From an uncultured Bacteroidota bacterium (GTDB lineage: Bacteria > Bacteroidota > Bacteroidia > Flavobacteriales > Flavobacteriaceae), in the NCBI GenBank assembly GCA_902519955.1, contig CABYMF010000002.1:1-64000 (forward strand): 64,000 nucleotides of DNA, given 5' to 3'. The position numbers were made by a program, and so were the translations under genes. Each line of letters begins with the position of its first letter. The stretch's first letter is position 1. The notes under the pieces are model-generated. The model was not told where the DNA came from, made no database searches, and worked only from the letters and a program-made list of their open reading frames with translations. Below, in pieces: positions 19,045-28,692 of the stretch.

Positions 19045-19932
19045 ATGTCTAATAATAAACATAAAGCTGGATTTGTTTCAATAATTGGTAGACCAAATGT
19101 TGGTAAATCAACTTTGATAAACTCTTTAATGAAAGAGAAACTGTCTATTATAACATCTAAGGCTCAAACTACTCGACACAGAATTAGGGGTATAATAAAT
19201 GAAGATGATTATCAAATTGTTTTGTCTGACACTCCTGGTATATTAGACCCTAGTTACAAGCTCCAAGAGGCAATGATGAAGTTTATTAATGAAACTTTGA
19301 TAGATTCTGATTTTTTGGTAATTGTTGAAGAAGTTTGGAATAAAGAACCATTTGATGAGTCTTTAGTAAAAAAATTAAACTCTTTTAAAATTCCAATAAT
19401 TTTATTAATTAATAAAATTGATCTTTCCAGTCAACAAGAATTAGAGGATTCAATATCACATTGGAAATCAATTTTTCCAGATATAGATATTTATCCTATA
19501 TCTGCAATTGAAGGATTCTTTGTGGATGAATTAATTGAAATTTTTAAAGAAAAGCTTCCTCTATCCCCTTCATTTTTTCCTAAAGATCAATTTACAGATA
19601 GACCTGAGAGATTCTTTGTAAATGAGTCTATAAGAGAACAAATTCTAATTCATTATGATAAAGAGGTTCCATACTCTGTTGAGGTAATTACTGAAGACTT
19701 TAAGGAATCAACAAAAATTATCAAAATCAGATCTTTAATTCTAGTAGAAAGAGAGTCACAAAAAGGAATTTTGATAGGTCATAAAGGATCTGCATTAAAG
19801 AGAGTCGCAACAAAGGCAAGAAATAATCTTGAGAAATTTTTTGGAAAGAAAATATTTTTAGAAGTATTTATCAAAGTAAAAAAGAACTGGAGAAATGATC
19901 CCTCTTCTTTAAAAAAATTTGGGTATAAATAA
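19045..19932 (+). CDS. era: GTPase Era
   Basis: GRPNVGKST, DTPG, NKID, C-terminal KH region (GILIGHKGSALKRVATKARNNLEKFFGKKIFLEVFIKVKKNWR). Confidence 0.98.
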   Translation: MSNNKHKAGFVSIIGRPNVGKSTLINSLMKEKLSIITSKAQTTRHRIRGIINEDDYQIVLSDTPGILDPSYKLQEAMMKFINETLIDSDFLVIVEEVWNKEPFDESLVKKLNSFKIPIILLINKIDLSSQQELEDSISHWKSIFPDIDIYPISAIEGFFVDELIEIFKEKLPLSPSFFPKDQFTDRPERFFVNESIREQILIHYDKEVPYSVEVITEDFKESTKIIKIRSLILVERESQKGILIGHKGSALKRVATKARNNLEKFFGKKIFLEVFIKVKKNWRNDPSSLKKFGYK

Positions 19933-21234
19933 ATGAGTGGAATTGTAGCAATAGTTGGGAGACCTAATGTCGGAAAATCAACTCTTTTCAATAGGCTAAT
20001 TGAAAGTAAAGAAGCAATTGTTGATGAGGTTAGTGGTGTAACTAGAGATAGACATTATGGAAAGTCTGACTGGAATGGTATTGAGTTTAGTGTTATTGAT
20101 ACAGGAGGATATCTTCCCGCTAGTGATGATGTTTTTCAAAAAGAAATTGATAAGCAAGTAATTTTAGCAATTGATGAGGCTGATGTAATCCTCTTCCTAG
20201 TTGATGTTAAAGATGGCCTCACTGGAGTTGATCAGTCCATAGCTGATCTGCTTCACAAATCTTCAAAAGAGACTTTACTTTTAGTAAACAAAGTTGATAA
20301 TTCTAAATTGATTGATGACTCTAATGAATTTTATTCATTGGGTTTTGAAAATTTATTCTGTTTATCATCTATTAATGGATCTGGAACAGGTGAATTTCTA
20401 GATTTACTAGCACAAAAACTTCCAAAAGAGGACTTAATTGTCTCTGATGTGCCAAAGTTTGCAGTTGTTGGAAGACCTAATGCCGGAAAGTCATCATTTA
20501 TTAATTCTCTTATTGGTAAAGATAGATTTATTGTAACTGATGTGGCAGGAACAACTCGAGATAGCCTATATACTAAATATAATCAATTTGGCTTTGAATT
20601 TGAATTAATCGATACTGCAGGAATAAGGAGAAAAACTAAAGTTTCAGAGGATATTGAATTTTATTCAATCTTGAGATCCATAAGAGCTATTGAGAATTCA
20701 GATACTTGTTTAGTTATTTTTGATGTAGAGAGAGGTTTTGACTCTCAAGTTCAAAATATATTTTGGCTTGCAGCTAAAAATAAAAAAGGAGTTGTAATCC
20801 TTGTGAATAAATGGGATATGGTAAGTAAAGATCATTTAACTTCTATACAAATTGAAGAAGAAATAACCTCAAAAATATCTCCCTTCATTGACGTTCCGGT
20901 TGTATTTATTTCTGCTCTTACAAAACAAAGAATCTTTGATGCAATCAAGATTGCAATGGAAGTTAATGAAAGAAGAAATTATAAAATACCAACAAAGAAA
21001 CTCAATGATTTAATATTGCCAATTATTGAGCAAAAACCCCCTCCAAGTACAAAAGGAAAATATGTTAAAATTAAATTTTGTAGACAATTACCAACAAAAT
21101 ATCCACAGTTTGCTTTTTACTGTAACTTACCTCAATATATAAAGGATCCTTATAAGAGGTTTCTCGAAAATCAAATTAGAAAAAACTATGATTTTTCTGG
21201 AGTGCCAATCGATATATTTTTAAGAAAAAAATAA
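19933..21234 (+). CDS. der: Ribosome biogenesis GTPase Der (EngA)
   Basis: Two G domains (GRPNVGKSTLFNRL and GRPNAGKSSFINSL), KH-like C terminus; starts directly after the era stop codon. Confidence 0.98.
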   Translation: MSGIVAIVGRPNVGKSTLFNRLIESKEAIVDEVSGVTRDRHYGKSDWNGIEFSVIDTGGYLPASDDVFQKEIDKQVILAIDEADVILFLVDVKDGLTGVDQSIADLLHKSSKETLLLVNKVDNSKLIDDSNEFYSLGFENLFCLSSINGSGTGEFLDLLAQKLPKEDLIVSDVPKFAVVGRPNAGKSSFINSLIGKDRFIVTDVAGTTRDSLYTKYNQFGFEFELIDTAGIRRKTKVSEDIEFYSILRSIRAIENSDTCLVIFDVERGFDSQVQNIFWLAAKNKKGVVILVNKWDMVSKDHLTSIQIEEEITSKISPFIDVPVVFISALTKQRIFDAIKIAMEVNERRNYKIPTKKLNDLILPIIEQKPPPSTKGKYVKIKFCRQLPTKYPQFAFYCNLPQYIKDPYKRFLENQIRKNYDFSGVPIDIFLRKK

Positions 21235-21564
21235 TTAGAGATTTTTTTTAATTTCCTTTAACTCACTTTTAATTTTATTGAGCTTTTTTAAAATTAATAG
21301 ATTTTCAGATTCTGAAATATCTCTAGAATTAAGCTTCTTTTTTGCACCTTGAATTGTAAGTCCATCTTTTTTTAGCATAGTATAAATAATGGAGATGGTT
21401 TCAATATTTTCTTGAGTATACTTTCTTATGCCAGAAGGCTTTATCAATGGTTTTATTTGCTTAAACTCTTTTTCCCAAAACCTTAAAAGTGATGTATTAA
21501 CATCAAAGTATGTAGCAACTTCACTTATACTGTAGTATTTTTTTTCTGGAAGGGTTCCGAACAT
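21235..21564 (-). CDS. MerR family transcriptional regulator
   Basis: KKYYSISEVATYFDVNTSLLRFWEKEFKQIKPLIKPSGIRKYTQENIETI. Confidence 0.9.
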   Translation of the reverse strand: MFGTLPEKKYYSISEVATYFDVNTSLLRFWEKEFKQIKPLIKPSGIRKYTQENIETISIIYTMLKKDGLTIQGAKKKLNSRDISESENLLILKKLNKIKSELKEIKKNL

Positions 21565-21567
21565 GTT

Positions 21568-22545
21568 TTAGTCAAGAGATTGATTCTCTTGTAATGCAAG
21601 ATTCACTAATTCTTCAAATTCATCTGGAGATAAACTGCCAGAGTAAAAGTTAATTGGATTTATTTTTTTACCATCTTTAATTATTTCATAGTGAAGATGT
21701 GGAGCTACAGATCTACCTGTATTTCCAACATATCCAATTAAATCTCCTCTTTTAACTTTATAGCCTCTTTTAACAGTGATCTTACTCATGTGAGCATAAA
21801 TGCTTTCATACCCAAAACCATGATTAATTCTAACGTGGTTTCCAAAACCAACAGCTCTATTGTCAGCCCTTACAACTTTACCGTCACCTGTTGCGTATAT
21901 AGGAGTGCCTGTTTTGGCAGAAAAATCCATTCCAAAGTGCATAGTTCTCATTTTTGTAAAAGGGTCTATTCTATAACCGTATCCTGAAGCCATCCTCTTT
22001 AAGTCAGACATATTCACAGGTTGAATACTAGGGATAGATGTAAGTAAAGATTCCTTATTTTTTGCAAGAAGCTCAATTTCATCTAACGATTTAGATTGTA
22101 TTACTAGTTCTTTTGTCAAAACATCAACCCTTTCAGTAGTGTTTACAATTAGATCCGAACTATCATAACCTTCTAAGTAATTATATCTGTTTACTCCTCC
22201 AAATCCTGCTCTCCTCTGCTCCATAGGGATTGGACTAGCTTCAAAATATACTCTGTATAGGCTATTATCTCTATCCTCAATATTTGCTAGCGTTGATTCA
22301 ACTTGATCTAGTTTTTTGTTTAAAACTCTAAGTTGTAATTCATAATTATCAATCTCCCTAGCCTGGACAATTTCTTTAGGAGTATCAATGAAATCAGTAT
22401 TTAGAAGGATTATTGTTATAAAAGATCCAATAATTACTGAACTAATTAAAAATAATGATAATCTGTAAAAACGCTGAAGCAAAGTTCTTTTAATTGGAAC
22501 AAACTCTAAATTCTCAGAATCAAAATAATATTTAGTTTTGGACAT
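21568..22545 (-). CDS. M23 family metallopeptidase
   Basis: GMDFSAKTGTPIYATGDGKVVRA...HGFGYESIYAHMS...GYVGNTGRSVAPHLHYEI. Confidence 0.95.
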   Translation of the reverse strand: MSKTKYYFDSENLEFVPIKRTLLQRFYRLSLFLISSVIIGSFITIILLNTDFIDTPKEIVQAREIDNYELQLRVLNKKLDQVESTLANIEDRDNSLYRVYFEASPIPMEQRRAGFGGVNRYNYLEGYDSSDLIVNTTERVDVLTKELVIQSKSLDEIELLAKNKESLLTSIPSIQPVNMSDLKRMASGYGYRIDPFTKMRTMHFGMDFSAKTGTPIYATGDGKVVRADNRAVGFGNHVRINHGFGYESIYAHMSKITVKRGYKVKRGDLIGYVGNTGRSVAPHLHYEIIKDGKKINPINFYSGSLSPDEFEELVNLALQENQSLD

Positions 22546-22593
22546 AGTTCAATTTGTTGTAATTTCAACGCTTTAATAGGCTTGAAATTAGTA

Positions 22594-22601
22594 CAAATAT
22601 A
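22594..22601 (-). promoter_or_regulatory. -7 element (TATATTTG) upstream of M23 peptidase gene
   Basis: TAnnTTTG on minus strand in the divergent intergenic region. Confidence 0.5.
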
Positions 22602-22607
22602 AAAAAA

Positions 22608-25190
22608 ATGAATTCATCTGTTGTTAGAGAAAAGTTTTTCCAATTCTTTAAAGATAAACAGCATCAGATTATTCCGTCAGCATCTGTAATCAACAAAACA
22701 GATAAACATTTAATGTTTACTAATGCAGGGATGAATCAGTTTAGAAATATTTTTACAGGAGATCAAAATCCAAAATTTTCTAGAGTAGTAAATTCTCAAA
22801 AATGTCTAAGAGTATCAGGTAAGCATAATGATCTTGAAGAAGTAGGAATCGATACTTATCATCATACCTTTTTTGAAATGCTCGGTAATTGGAGTTTTGG
22901 GGATTATTTTAAAAAAGAAATTATTGGATGGTCATATGATCTGATGACAAACATCTATGGAATAAGTAGTGAAGATATCTATGTATCTGTTTTTGAGGGT
23001 TCGAAAGAGGATAAACTGGATTATGATAAAGACACACTCAATGAATGGAAAAAGTATTTTTCTGAAGACAAAATTATAAATGGTAATAAGAAAGATAATT
23101 TCTGGGAAATGGGAGATCTAGGCCCTTGTGGTCCTTGTTCAGAAATTCATGTTGATCTTAGGTCACCCTCTGAAAAAAAGAAAATTAAAGGATCTGAACT
23201 TGTAAATAAAGATCATCCCCAAGTTTTAGAGATATGGAATTTAGTTTTTATTCAATTTAATAGAAAAAAAGACGGATCTCTTCAAAAACTTGACAAACAA
23301 TATGTTGATACTGGTATGGGGCTCGAGAGATTGTGTATGGTGCTTCAAAACAAGAGTTCTACATACGAAACTGACCTGTTCTCAGATATTATTAAAGAAA
23401 TAGAAAATGTTTCTAATAAAAAGTATTTAGCAGGAGATGAAAAAGTTGATATAGGTATGAGAGTAATATCGGATCATCTTAGAGCTATTGTATTCTCAAT
23501 ATTGGATGGACAAATTCCAAGTAATACAGGTCCTGGTTATGTTATACGAAGAATTCTTAGAAGAGCAATTAGATATGGCTATACTAACCTTGACATTCAG
23601 AGACCTTTTATACATGAATTAGTGGATACCATTGAGGATAAATATTCTAGGCTTTATCCAAATATTGTTACTCAGAAAGATTTTATCAAATCAATCGTAA
23701 AGGATGAGGAAGAAGGTTTTCTCAAGACATTAAATCAAGGCCTTAATTTAATTAATGAGCTAATAGAATCTAAACCTAATGATAAACTTATAAAAGGTGA
23801 TGATGCATTTAAGTTATATGATACTTTCGGATTCCCTATAGATTTAACATCTTTAATAGCTGGTGAAAAATCTTTCAAAGTTGATATTGAGGGGTTCAAT
23901 GATAATATGAAAATTCAAAAAAATAGATCAAAGTCAAAAAAGAATGATGATTTATCAGATTGGGTTATAATAAATAATAATATTAATAGTAGTGTTTTTA
24001 TGGGTTATGATCTTCTGGAAGTTGAAGGTAATATTTGTAAATACAGAGAAGCTATGTCAGAGGATGGTAAAATAAATTATCATATTGTAACAGATATTAC
24101 AACATTCTATCCTGAGGGTGGAGGCCAGATTGGTGACACTGGTGAAATTATATCCTTAGGTAATGTAATACAGGTTATAGATACATTTAAAGATACTCTT
24201 GACATAATACATTTAACCACTAGCTTACCCTCAGATTTTAAATCTAAAGTAAAACTGAAAGTTAATAATAGTAGAAGATCAATGATTGAATCAAATCATA
24301 CTAGTACACATTTATTGCATCAAGCACTAAGAAAAATACTTGGAAGTCATGTGGAACAGAGAGGTTCAATGATATCGGAAGATATGTTTAGATTTGACTT
24401 CTCACATCAATCTAAACTTTCTGACAATGATATAGATTCTATAAATGGTTTTGTAAATGAAAGGATAAAAGATTCAATCCCTCTTATTGAGAATAGAGAA
24501 GAGGATTATGAAACAGCAATAAAAAATGGTGCAATTGGTTTATTTACAGAAAAATATGAAGATAAGGTAAGGACTGTAAAATTTAATGAATCGTATGAAT
24601 TATGTGGAGGAACCCATGTTGAAAACACAAGTAAATTAAAGGCATTTAGTATTATATCGGAGGGTTCACAAGCTTTTGGAATTAGAAGAATTACTGCAAC
24701 ATGTAATGAAAAAATTATTATGGCAGAGACACAAAAGAAGAAAGATTCTAAAGAAAAAGCTGCCAATGAAAAAGCAAATAAAGAATTAAAAAAGGAAATA
24801 GAAATCCAAAATAAAGCTAAGGTTCAAGAAGCTAAAAAAGAAATATCAGAAAAAATTAAAAATCTAGGTGATATAAACTTTTTTTCAGGTGAGGTTGATT
24901 TAGACCCAAGATCAATAAAAGAGTTATGCTTTATGCTAGCAGATCAAATAGAGAATCTTTTCATAGTTCTTCTATCTAATAATATTGAAAAGGTTTTTAT
25001 CTCCTGCTATATTTCAAAAAACTTAGTTGTGACTAAAGGAATTAATGCATCTGAGATTATAAAAGACTTATCACCATTAATAAGTGGTAGTGGAGGTGGA
25101 CAGGCTTTTTATGCAACTGGAGGAGGGATTAATTCAAAAGGTATAAGTTCTGTAATATCTAAGTCTGAAGAGATAGTTAATCAAATGTAG
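22608..25190 (+). CDS. alaS: Alanine--tRNA ligase
   Basis: Class II synthetase with editing domain: TNAGMNQFRNIF, WEMGDLGPCGPCSEIH, HTSTHLLHQALRKILGSHVEQRGS, ELCGGTHVENTS. Confidence 0.99.
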   Translation: MNSSVVREKFFQFFKDKQHQIIPSASVINKTDKHLMFTNAGMNQFRNIFTGDQNPKFSRVVNSQKCLRVSGKHNDLEEVGIDTYHHTFFEMLGNWSFGDYFKKEIIGWSYDLMTNIYGISSEDIYVSVFEGSKEDKLDYDKDTLNEWKKYFSEDKIINGNKKDNFWEMGDLGPCGPCSEIHVDLRSPSEKKKIKGSELVNKDHPQVLEIWNLVFIQFNRKKDGSLQKLDKQYVDTGMGLERLCMVLQNKSSTYETDLFSDIIKEIENVSNKKYLAGDEKVDIGMRVISDHLRAIVFSILDGQIPSNTGPGYVIRRILRRAIRYGYTNLDIQRPFIHELVDTIEDKYSRLYPNIVTQKDFIKSIVKDEEEGFLKTLNQGLNLINELIESKPNDKLIKGDDAFKLYDTFGFPIDLTSLIAGEKSFKVDIEGFNDNMKIQKNRSKSKKNDDLSDWVIINNNINSSVFMGYDLLEVEGNICKYREAMSEDGKINYHIVTDITTFYPEGGGQIGDTGEIISLGNVIQVIDTFKDTLDIIHLTTSLPSDFKSKVKLKVNNSRRSMIESNHTSTHLLHQALRKILGSHVEQRGSMISEDMFRFDFSHQSKLSDNDIDSINGFVNERIKDSIPLIENREEDYETAIKNGAIGLFTEKYEDKVRTVKFNESYELCGGTHVENTSKLKAFSIISEGSQAFGIRRITATCNEKIIMAETQKKKDSKEKAANEKANKELKKEIEIQNKAKVQEAKKEISEKIKNLGDINFFSGEVDLDPRSIKELCFMLADQIENLFIVLLSNNIEKVFISCYISKNLVVTKGINASEIIKDLSPLISGSGGGQAFYATGGGINSKGISSVISKSEEIVNQM

Positions 25191-25698
25191 GTGGATACTT
25201 TTTAAGTATTTTAACTACAAAGTCATTAATCATTTTATCCCTATCTTTTGAGTACTCATTGAGGACTCCAACACCTTTACCCTGCCATACAAGCTGTTGA
25301 TTCTTACTATCAATTAGATTGACATAAAGAGTTCCCTGAATACTAGAGTAACTTGAAGAGTATGGATAACGATATGCAAAAGGGTACCAGCCGTAGGGTA
25401 AATAATTATTTACATAAACCCTTTCTTTAGATTTAGTCTCAAAAGTCACAAGTAGATCAGGAGAGTTTGATCTTTCAAGACCTTTGGATTTTAATCCAAG
25501 ATCTAATGATTTTAATATCCGTTTTTTATCAAGATCTGAAATTTCCAATTCATCTATATCAGTTTGATTGAAGGAGTAGGAATTATAATTATCAAAATTT
25601 ACATCAGAGTCGTAGTCATGATAAACATATATTCCACAAGATTGAATAAAAAAAATAAATGTGAATAATATTATTTTTAATGAGATCTTTTTTTTCAT
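25177..25698 (-). CDS. DUF4136-like lipoprotein
   Basis: True start likely MKKKISLKIILFTFIFFIQSCG (Met42 of the ORF-track protein); lipobox, DYDSDVNFDNYNSYSF, LYVNLIDSKNQQLVWQGKG. Confidence 0.8.
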   Translation of the reverse strand: MKKKISLKIILFTFIFFIQSCGIYVYHDYDSDVNFDNYNSYSFNQTDIDELEISDLDKKRILKSLDLGLKSKGLERSNSPDLLVTFETKSKERVYVNNYLPYGWYPFAYRYPYSSSYSSIQGTLYVNLIDSKNQQLVWQGKGVGVLNEYSKDRDKMINDFVVKILKKYPPTFD

Positions 25699-25720
25699 AA
25701 TTTTCCTTCGTAGTAAAGTT

Positions 25721-26248
25721 ATGAAAAAATTCTTTCTATTATTGATTCTAATCTCATTTTCATCATGCTCCACAATAAAAACAGTAGCATTAGGTGAAAG
25801 CTCCGTAGAAGATAAAATCAAACTTTATATTAAAAAATTTGCTCCTATTGCTATTAAGAATATGAGATTTTATAAAATACCAGCCAGTATAACTTTAGCA
25901 CAAGGAGTACTTGAATCTGGTTATGGAGAAAGTACATTAGCAAAAAAAGCAAATAATCATTTTGGAATTAAATGCCACATGGGATGGAAAGGTAAATCAA
26001 TTAGACATGATGACGATGAAGAAGATGAGTGTTTTAGATCATATAAAAACCCCTTAAAATCATACCGTGATCATTCATTGTTTTTAGTTGACAGGGATAG
26101 ATATAATGGTTTATTTGAGTTAAAAAGAAAAGATTATAAAGGATGGGCTTTTGGATTAAAAGCTGCAGGTTATGCAACCGATCCAAGATATGCGGAAAAA
26201 TTAATAAGCTTAATTGAAAGATTCAACTTAACTCGGTTTGATGAGTAA
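25721..26248 (+). CDS. Glucosaminidase domain lipoprotein (FlgJ-like N-acetylglucosaminidase)
   Basis: Start at MKKFFLLLILISFSSCS (Met21 of the ORF-track protein); ITLAQGVLESGYGESTLAKKANNHFGIKC. Confidence 0.9.
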   Translation: MKKFFLLLILISFSSCSTIKTVALGESSVEDKIKLYIKKFAPIAIKNMRFYKIPASITLAQGVLESGYGESTLAKKANNHFGIKCHMGWKGKSIRHDDDEEDECFRSYKNPLKSYRDHSLFLVDRDRYNGLFELKRKDYKGWAFGLKAAGYATDPRYAEKLISLIERFNLTRFDE

Positions 26249-27910
26249 TTCATCACCCTTTTTATAAATATTAATTAAATCTTTTCCTCTTAATTCTTTT
26301 GTTAAATTATCCCATTTTTTGTTTGAAAAATCAAATTCACTCTTAAAGATATTTAAATCACATTCACCCTTTTCTAAAAGCTTATCGAGAATAATTTTAG
26401 CATCATCAGTAATTGAGGGCTCTACTTTTATCGGTTTCATTTGAGGAAAAAATAGAACTTCTTGGATTGATGTTTGCTTAGTCATTAACATTACCAATCT
26501 ATCAAGTCCAATTCCAATACCTGATGTTGGAGGCATTCCATATTCTAATGATTTTATAAAGTCCATATCAATAAACATGGCTTCATCATCACCTTTCTTA
26601 CTTAACTCAAGTTGATCTTCAAATCTTTTTAGTTGATCTACTGGGTCATTTAGCTCAGAATAAGCATTGGCAATTTCCATCCCATTAATGATTAGCTCAA
26701 ACCTCTCTGTTAGATTTGGATCAGATCTGTGTTCCTTTGTTAAAGGACTCATAGACTTTGGATAATCAATAATAAAAGTTGGGTTTATGAAGTTCTTTTC
26801 ACACTTCGTTCCAAAAATTGCATCAATCAATTTTCCTTCACTCATACTTTCATCTATTTCTATTGACAATTCATTACAAATTGATCTTAACTCATTTTCA
26901 TCCATACTAGAAATATCATATCCAGTAAATTTCTTAATAGCCTCAAACATTGATATTCTTTCATAAGGAGCTTTAAAGTCAATTATTTTTGAATCATATT
27001 GAATTTTGGTTTTGCCATTTATTTCTAAACATACTTTTTCAATTAATGACTCAGTTAGCTCCATCATCCAAAAGTAATCTTTGTATGCAACATAAAGTTC
27101 AAGAATGGTAAATTCAGGATTATGATTTTTATCCATTCCTTCATTTCTAAAATCCCGTGAAAATTCATAAACAGCCTCGAATCCACCAACAATTAATTTT
27201 TTTAAAAATAATTCATCTGAGATTCTAAGATATAAGGGGATGTCTAATGCATTATGATGAGTAATAAAAGGTCTAGCTGTTGCACCTCCTGGAATAGGTT
27301 GTAAAATTGGAGTTTCAACTTCAAGATATGATTTTTCATTAAGAAATTTTCTTATGGTATTTATGATCTTTGTCCTCTTTATAAAAGTGTCCTTAACCTG
27401 AGAATTTACAATCAGGTCAATATATCTTTGTCTATATCTTTGTTCTAAATCAGAAAAACTATCATATTCTATTCCGTCAGAGTCTACTTTGGGGAGTGGA
27501 AGAGGTCTAAGAGACTTATTTAATATTGTAAAGTCATTAACTAAAACAGTAACTTCACCAACTTTTGTTTTAAACATTGTCCCTTTAACACCAATTATAT
27601 CACCTATATCCAATAACTTTTTATAAATGGTATTATACTTTGTCTTATCCTCTCCACTACATATTTCATCTCGGTTAAAGTATACTTGAATTCTGCCCTT
27701 GCTATCTTGAATCTCAGCAAAAGAAGCATTTCCCTGAATCCTTCTTGACATAATTCTTCCAGCAATAACTACTTTACTATTTTCCTTATAATTTTCAATT
27801 AAGTTAATAGATAAGCTATCAACTGGAAATAATTCTGCAGGGTAAGGATTAATTCCTTGTCTTTTTAAATCTTCAAGCTTTTCTCTACGAATTTTTTCTT
27901 GTTCTGTCAT
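26228..27910 (-). CDS. lysS: Lysine--tRNA ligase, class II
   Basis: FRNEGMDKNHNPEFTILELY, GIGIGLDRLVMLMT, N-terminal OB-fold. Confidence 0.99.
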   Translation of the reverse strand: MTEQEKIRREKLEDLKRQGINPYPAELFPVDSLSINLIENYKENSKVVIAGRIMSRRIQGNASFAEIQDSKGRIQVYFNRDEICSGEDKTKYNTIYKKLLDIGDIIGVKGTMFKTKVGEVTVLVNDFTILNKSLRPLPLPKVDSDGIEYDSFSDLEQRYRQRYIDLIVNSQVKDTFIKRTKIINTIRKFLNEKSYLEVETPILQPIPGGATARPFITHHNALDIPLYLRISDELFLKKLIVGGFEAVYEFSRDFRNEGMDKNHNPEFTILELYVAYKDYFWMMELTESLIEKVCLEINGKTKIQYDSKIIDFKAPYERISMFEAIKKFTGYDISSMDENELRSICNELSIEIDESMSEGKLIDAIFGTKCEKNFINPTFIIDYPKSMSPLTKEHRSDPNLTERFELIINGMEIANAYSELNDPVDQLKRFEDQLELSKKGDDEAMFIDMDFIKSLEYGMPPTSGIGIGLDRLVMLMTKQTSIQEVLFFPQMKPIKVEPSITDDAKIILDKLLEKGECDLNIFKSEFDFSNKKWDNLTKELRGKDLINIYKKGDELLIKPS

Positions 27911-27924
27911 CGGAATTATTTAAA

Positions 27925-27932
27925 CAAAGATA
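27925..27932 (-). promoter_or_regulatory. -7 element (TATCTTTG) for lysS
   Basis: TAnnTTTG 14 nt upstream of the lysS ATG on the minus strand. Confidence 0.55.
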
Positions 27933-27966
27933 AGTTTTCTAAAGTAATCATTGAACTACAAATTTC

Positions 27967-27974
27967 TATATTTG
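27967..27974 (+). promoter_or_regulatory. -7 element (TATATTTG) abutting lipB start codon
   Basis: TAnnTTTG 1 nt before ATG 27976 and 7 nt before ATG 27982. Confidence 0.6.
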
Positions 27975-27975
27975 A

Positions 27976-28692
27976 ATGAAAATGAAAAATAAAAAAATTC
28001 AGGTAAGGGATATTGGAAAACTATCTTTTTCAGATGCCTGGCAGTATCAAGAAAAAATTTTTAAAAAAATTATTGATCAAAAAGTTCAAAACAGGAAATT
28101 AAATGAAAAGATTCCAACAAAAAATTTTCTCATTTTAACTGAACATAATCATGTATATACAATTGGAAAGAGTGGGCAAATATCTAATTTGTTAATTGAT
28201 AAAGACGAATTAATCAAAAGGGAGATAGAGTTTTTTAAAATTAATAGGGGTGGAGATATTACATATCATGGTCCGGGACAAATTATGGGTTATCCAATTT
28301 TTGATTTAGATAATTTTTTTACTGATATAAACCTTTACTTAAGAAAATTAGAGTCAGTAATAATTAATACTTTAGAGACATATAATTTAACTGGATTCAC
28401 AATAAAGGGTGAAACCGGGGTATGGGTCAAAGATAAAGATGGATTATCAAAAAAAATATGTGCATTTGGAATTAGAGCAAGTAGATGGGTAACAATGCAT
28501 GGACTCTGCTTTAATGTTGATCCAGACCTAGGTTATTTCAATCACATTATACCATGTGGAATTAAAAATAAAGGAGTAACATCTTTAAAAGAGATTAAAA
28601 AAGAAAATATTGATATTAATGAGGTTAAATTAAGATTGGTAGAGAACTTTAAGTTAGTTTTTAATGCAGAAATTAATTTTGAGTCAAATTAA
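27976..28692 (+). CDS. lipB: Lipoyl(octanoyl) transferase LipB
   Basis: NRGGDITYHGPGQIMGYPIFDL, KICAFGIRASRWVTMHGLCFNV. Start may be ATG 27982. Confidence 0.96.
   Translation: MKMKNKKIQVRDIGKLSFSDAWQYQEKIFKKIIDQKVQNRKLNEKIPTKNFLILTEHNHVYTIGKSGQISNLLIDKDELIKREIEFFKINRGGDITYHGPGQIMGYPIFDLDNFFTDINLYLRKLESVIINTLETYNLTGFTIKGETGVWVKDKDGLSKKICAFGIRASRWVTMHGLCFNVDPDLGYFNHIIPCGIKNKGVTSLKEIKKENIDINEVKLRLVENFKLVFNAEINFESN

Noticed and set aside
25699-25821. N-terminal 41 aa of the DUF4136 ORF
   Set aside because: Precedes a clear signal peptide/lipobox start at 25698 and overlaps the divergent glucosaminidase gene.
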